The notes beneath the pieces are model-generated. The model did not search any database and was not told the DNA's origin. It saw only the letters and a list, made by a program, of their open reading frames with translations. Of a stretch of 64,000 bases of DNA, positions 60,939-64,000 are shown one piece after another. The position numbers and the translations under genes were made by a program. Every line of letters begins with the position of its first letter. Position 1 is the stretch's first letter. This stretch comes from Saprospiraceae bacterium (GTDB lineage: Bacteria; Bacteroidota; Bacteroidia; Chitinophagales; Saprospiraceae), in NCBI GenBank assembly GCA_016787345.1, contig JAEUUU010000110.1, forward strand, positions 1-64,000, in the 5' to 3' direction.

Positions 60939-63900
60939 ATGCAAAGTAAAGGTGTCGTGCGCTTTTTTGTGATCGCGCTGACTTTGGTGTGTCTGTACCA
61001 GTATCTCCTCATTCTCCCGACCAACAACGTGGAGAATGACGCCCGCCGCTACGCCCATGACATGGTGGGTAAAAACCCGCAGCTCAGCTGGAACTCCTAC
61101 TATCAGTCCTACCTGGACTCGATGTCCAGCGAAACGGTGCTCAACCTGTGGCCGCTGAAAAAATTCAACTATGCCGAACTTAAGAAGAGCCAGCTGGCGC
61201 TGGGTCTCGACCTCAAAGGCGGCATGAGTGTATTGCTCCAGGTCGACTTGCAGGACTTTTTGAAAAGCCTTTCGGGCAACAACCCCGATCCGGCGTTTCA
61301 ACAGGCTTTGGTAAAAGCCACTGAACTGCAAAAAACGCAACAGACCGACTACGTCACGCTGTTTGCCCAGGCATGGAAAGAAACCAGCGGCGGCAAACCG
61401 CTTGCGCCCGTTTTTGCCAAAAACGAGTCGCTCAAAGGCAAAATCAATTTCGAAACGCCCGACGTCGAGGTCACCCGCGCCATCCGCGAACTGGCCAACG
61501 GAACGGTCGATCAGACGTACAAACGCCTGAAAGAGCGTATCGACAAGTTCGGTGTGGTCCAGCCCAACGTCAGTCTCGATGCCGCCCGCGACCTGATCCT
61601 GGTCGAACTGCCGGGTATCGACAACCCCGAGCGTGCCCGCTCCATGTTGCAGCGTTCCGCCAAACTGGAATTCTGGGAAACGTACCGCTATGGCGACCCG
61701 GGTATCAAAGACGGCTTTATCGCCGCCGATCTCAAACTGGCGGCGCTGGCCAGCAACGATACCACGGCCAAGTCCACTCAAATGGTAAAAGACACCTCCT
61801 ACGTGTACCCGAACGGCCCCGATGGCCAACCGGATACGACCAAGCCGAAGGAGATGAGAATCACGGACCGCCCGGCCAATGCCGATTTGAAAAAAGGTCC
61901 GCTGCTTACGCTCATGGCGATGAGCGGCTACGACCAAAGCGCTGTGTTGGCTTATGCCGATAAAAATAAAATGAAGACGATCTCGGACTACCTGTCCCGT
62001 CCGGAGGTCAAACAACTCTTCCCCGGTGATGTCGAGTTTCGCTGGAGTATGAAATCGGTACAGGAAACCGGCGATGAAGCCGGCGGTACAACCGGTAAAT
62101 ATGAGTTGTACGGCGTCAGAAAGTTCCGCAACTCCGACAAACCGCGTCTCGACGGTTCCGTTGTGACCAACGCCAGCGCCCAGCCCGACCCGACAACCGG
62201 CGACGTAGGTGTGAGCCTGAGCATGAACAACGAAGGCGCGCGCACCTGGGCTGAAATGACGACCGTCGCCGCTCAAAACGGCAATCGCGAAATCGCCATC
62301 GTGCTCGACGACGAGGTCGCCAGCGCCCCGCGCGTAATCAACCCGATCGAAGGCGGTGTCTCCTCGATTACCGGCAACTTCACGCTCGAAGAAGCCCAGG
62401 ACCTTGCGAATATCCTGCAGGTAGGTAAACTGCCGGCCGGTACGCACATCGTTCAGGAAAGTCAGGTCGGTCCTTCGCTTGGCGCCGACAATATCAACAA
62501 GTCGCTGATTACCATGCTTCTGTCGGTGGCCTTGTTGTGCGCCTTTATGTATGGCTACTACAACAAAGGCGGTGTGGTAGCAGTCGTTGCGCTGCTTGCC
62601 AACATCTTCTTTATCCTCGGCACCCTGGCTTCCATGGGTACGGTACTGACCCTGCCGGGTATTGCCGGTATCGTACTGACCCTTGCTGCCGCCGTGGACG
62701 CCAACGTAATTATTTACGAACGTATCCGGGAAGAGATTCGAGCCGGATTGCCTACTGCAAAAGCCATCCGCGAGGGTTTTGTTCACGCTTTGCCGTCTAT
62801 TATCGACGCCAACGTAACCACCCTTCTGACGGCTGTTGTACTGGTATACTTCGGCCTCGGCCCAATCAAAGGTTTCGGTACCGTACTGACCGTTGGTATT
62901 TTCACCACGATGTTCACGGCTGTACTTATGGGTCGTTACTTTACCGATTGGTGGTCGAACCGTACCGAGATGACGTATAGCTTCCCCTGGACGGAAAAAT
63001 GGCTGGTGGGCATCAATGTCGACTGGATGGGCAAGCGCAAAATCGCATACCTGTTCTCCGCAATTATTATTGGTATCGGCGTTTTTGCCATGGTAACGCG
63101 CGGTTTTGAACTGGGTGTCGACTTCAAAGGCGGCTACTCTTTCAACGTACAGTTCGACCGTCCGGTGGACGCCGAACAGTTGCGTGGTCCGCTGACCCAG
63201 GCATTTGGCGGCGCCAATCCGATCATCAAGTCGGTCAGCACCAACAATACCCTGAATATCACGACCTCATACGGCATCGACGACCGCAGTGAAACGGCCA
63301 TGGACAATGTCATTGCAAAAATGCATGAAGGTCTGAAAGCCGGCGGTGTAGATGTGCCGCTCAGCGAACTGAAAAAGACGGATGCTTCCGGTACGCATAT
63401 TGTTTCTTCCAGCCAGGTAACTGCTTTGGTAGCCGACGATATCCGTGAATCTTCCTACAAAGCAGCAGCCTGGGCGTTGGCCGCCATCTTCCTTTACCTG
63501 CTCATTCGTTTCCGCCGCTGGCAGTTTTCACTCGGCGCCGTGCTCTCGCTGGCACACGACGTTTTGATTACGCTTGGCTTCTTTGCCTTGCTGCACGGTA
63601 TCGTACCCTTCTCGCTGGAAATCGATCAGGCTATCATCGCCTGTATCCTGACGGTAATCGGTTTCTCCGTCAACGACACGGTAATCGTTTACGACCGTAT
63701 CCGCGAGTTCATCAACCTTTATACCGGACGCCCCAAACAAGAGGTGTTCAATGCTGCCATCAATACCACGCTGAGCCGTACCTTGATCACTTCGGGTACT
63801 GTTATTTTCGTCGTGTTGCTGTTGTTCATCTTTGGCGGCAGCGCGATTAAAGGTTTTGCCTTCGGTATGTTGGTGGGTATGGTTTTCGGTACTTATTCCT

Positions 63901-64000
63901 CGGTATTCGTCGCTTCGGCACTTGTCGTCGACCTTACCCGCGAAGAAGTACTGGCCGGTAAAGCGGTGGAAGCTGCGCCTGCCAAAGAAGCCGAGGCGCC
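60939..64000 (+). CDS. secDF: Protein translocase subunit SecDF, fused (C-terminal end outside window)
   Basis: Open from the ATG at 60939 (MQSKGVVRFFVIALTLVCLY) to the window end, 1020 codons. The fused SecD-SecF pump uses the proton gradient to pull exported proteins through SecYEG. SecD part: LGLDLKGGMSVLLQVDLQDF (D1 motif), the large periplasmic domain, then VDANVIIYERIREEIRAGLP in the TM4-5 loop. SecF part: RGFELGVDFKGGYSFNVQF, then DTVIVYDRIREFINLYTGRP. The sequence ends in an Ala/Glu/Lys-rich tail (EAAPAKEAEAP), suggesting that only a few residues lie outside. Bacteroidota typically have this fusion. It is the last gene of the window and follows pirin. Confidence 0.96.
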   Translation, partial: MQSKGVVRFFVIALTLVCLYQYLLILPTNNVENDARRYAHDMVGKNPQLSWNSYYQSYLDSMSSETVLNLWPLKKFNYAELKKSQLALGLDLKGGMSVLLQVDLQDFLKSLSGNNPDPAFQQALVKATELQKTQQTDYVTLFAQAWKETSGGKPLAPVFAKNESLKGKINFETPDVEVTRAIRELANGTVDQTYKRLKERIDKFGVVQPNVSLDAARDLILVELPGIDNPERARSMLQRSAKLEFWETYRYGDPGIKDGFIAADLKLAALASNDTTAKSTQMVKDTSYVYPNGPDGQPDTTKPKEMRITDRPANADLKKGPLLTLMAMSGYDQSAVLAYADKNKMKTISDYLSRPEVKQLFPGDVEFRWSMKSVQETGDEAGGTTGKYELYGVRKFRNSDKPRLDGSVVTNASAQPDPTTGDVGVSLSMNNEGARTWAEMTTVAAQNGNREIAIVLDDEVASAPRVINPIEGGVSSITGNFTLEEAQDLANILQVGKLPAGTHIVQESQVGPSLGADNINKSLITMLLSVALLCAFMYGYYNKGGVVAVVALLANIFFILGTLASMGTVLTLPGIAGIVLTLAAAVDANVIIYERIREEIRAGLPTAKAIREGFVHALPSIIDANVTTLLTAVVLVYFGLGPIKGFGTVLTVGIFTTMFTAVLMGRYFTDWWSNRTEMTYSFPWTEKWLVGINVDWMGKRKIAYLFSAIIIGIGVFAMVTRGFELGVDFKGGYSFNVQFDRPVDAEQLRGPLTQAFGGANPIIKSVSTNNTLNITTSYGIDDRSETAMDNVIAKMHEGLKAGGVDVPLSELKKTDASGTHIVSSSQVTALVADDIRESSYKAAAWALAAIFLYLLIRFRRWQFSLGAVLSLAHDVLITLGFFALLHGIVPFSLEIDQAIIACILTVIGFSVNDTVIVYDRIREFINLYTGRPKQEVFNAAINTTLSRTLITSGTVIFVVLLLFIFGGSAIKGFAFGMLVGMVFGTYSSVFVASALVVDLTREEVLAGKAVEAAPAKEAEA

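Noticed and set aside
60927-62786. Open frame of 619 codons on the minus strand
   Set aside because: Antisense to secDF, whose motifs are unambiguous; no recognisable domain on the opposite strand.
1-64000. Prophage, integron or insertion sequence
   Set aside because: No transposase, integrase, phage structural gene or flanking target duplications were recognised; the single tRNA has no attachment-like duplication nearby.

Overview
The window is a GC-rich (about 55% by eye) bacterial chromosome segment that most resembles a member of the Bacteroidota, probably a Saprospiria-like lineage. Evidence: three secreted proteins end in type IX secretion (T9SS) type A sorting domains; SecD and SecF are one fused protein; promoters fit the Bacteroidota pattern TTG-N20-TAnnTTTG rather than TTGACA/TATAAT; there is a LytS-type histidine kinase, a CcoG/CcoH pair, sortilin-like surface proteins and choice-of-anchor L proteins. 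The genus call is inference. No phage, transposase, integrase or CRISPR array was seen, so this looks like core chromosome with some accessory surface genes.

Region 1 (1-9.3 kb): a partial uracil-DNA glycosylase, a T9SS-exported protein, tRNA-Arg(TCT) with a good promoter, then a long minus-strand run: RluA/RluD-type pseudouridine synthase, lipid kinase, SUI1/eIF1-like factor, periplasmic-binding lipoprotein, TrmH-like methyltransferase (preceded by three G-rich 64-bp tandem repeats), two glycosyltransferases and an RDD membrane protein. Region 2 (9.4-16.7 kb): a predicted exported lipoprotein superoxide dismutase and a 2055-residue alpha-2-macroglobulin-like lipoprotein with an intact CxEQ thioester motif, both probably envelope-protective. 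Region 3 (16.9-21.1 kb): cytochrome oxidase assembly genes ccoG-ccoH and a TauE/SafE-like membrane protein, without the oxidase subunits, plus an SGNH hydrolase.

Region 4 (21.1-37.4 kb) is the most coherent block and looks like a short-chain-carboxylate (acetate/propionate) island: a RamB/ScfR-like regulator divergent from malate synthase and isocitrate lyase, an ArsR-type regulator, an MFS metabolite symporter with its small partner, an outer-membrane porin broken by one in-frame TAG, a CrbS/CbrA-like transporter-histidine kinase fusion with a stand-alone receiver, then propionyl- and acetyl-CoA synthetase genes. Together these would provide passage through the outer membrane, uptake, sensing, activation to acyl-CoA and anaplerosis through the glyoxylate shunt.

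Region 5 (37.6-42.9 kb): carbonic anhydrase with a SulP bicarbonate/sulfate-type transporter, a small unknown protein, an MDR oxidoreductase, a probable effector-associated-domain (EAD11-like) protein and a YdjM-like membrane hydrolase. Region 6 (43-60 kb): large secreted beta-propeller proteins, two ECF sigma factors each beside a TM protein that may be its anti-sigma factor, an orphan LytS-like kinase overlapping a GH31 alpha-glucosidase, and surface lipoproteins or barrels. Region 7 (60-64 kb): pirin and SecDF, which runs off the window. Strongest points for follow-up are the broken porin inside the carboxylate island, the receiver-only response regulator next to acs, the leader-located repeats, the possible EAD11 protein and the TM-plus-beta-barrel product downstream of an ECF sigma factor.
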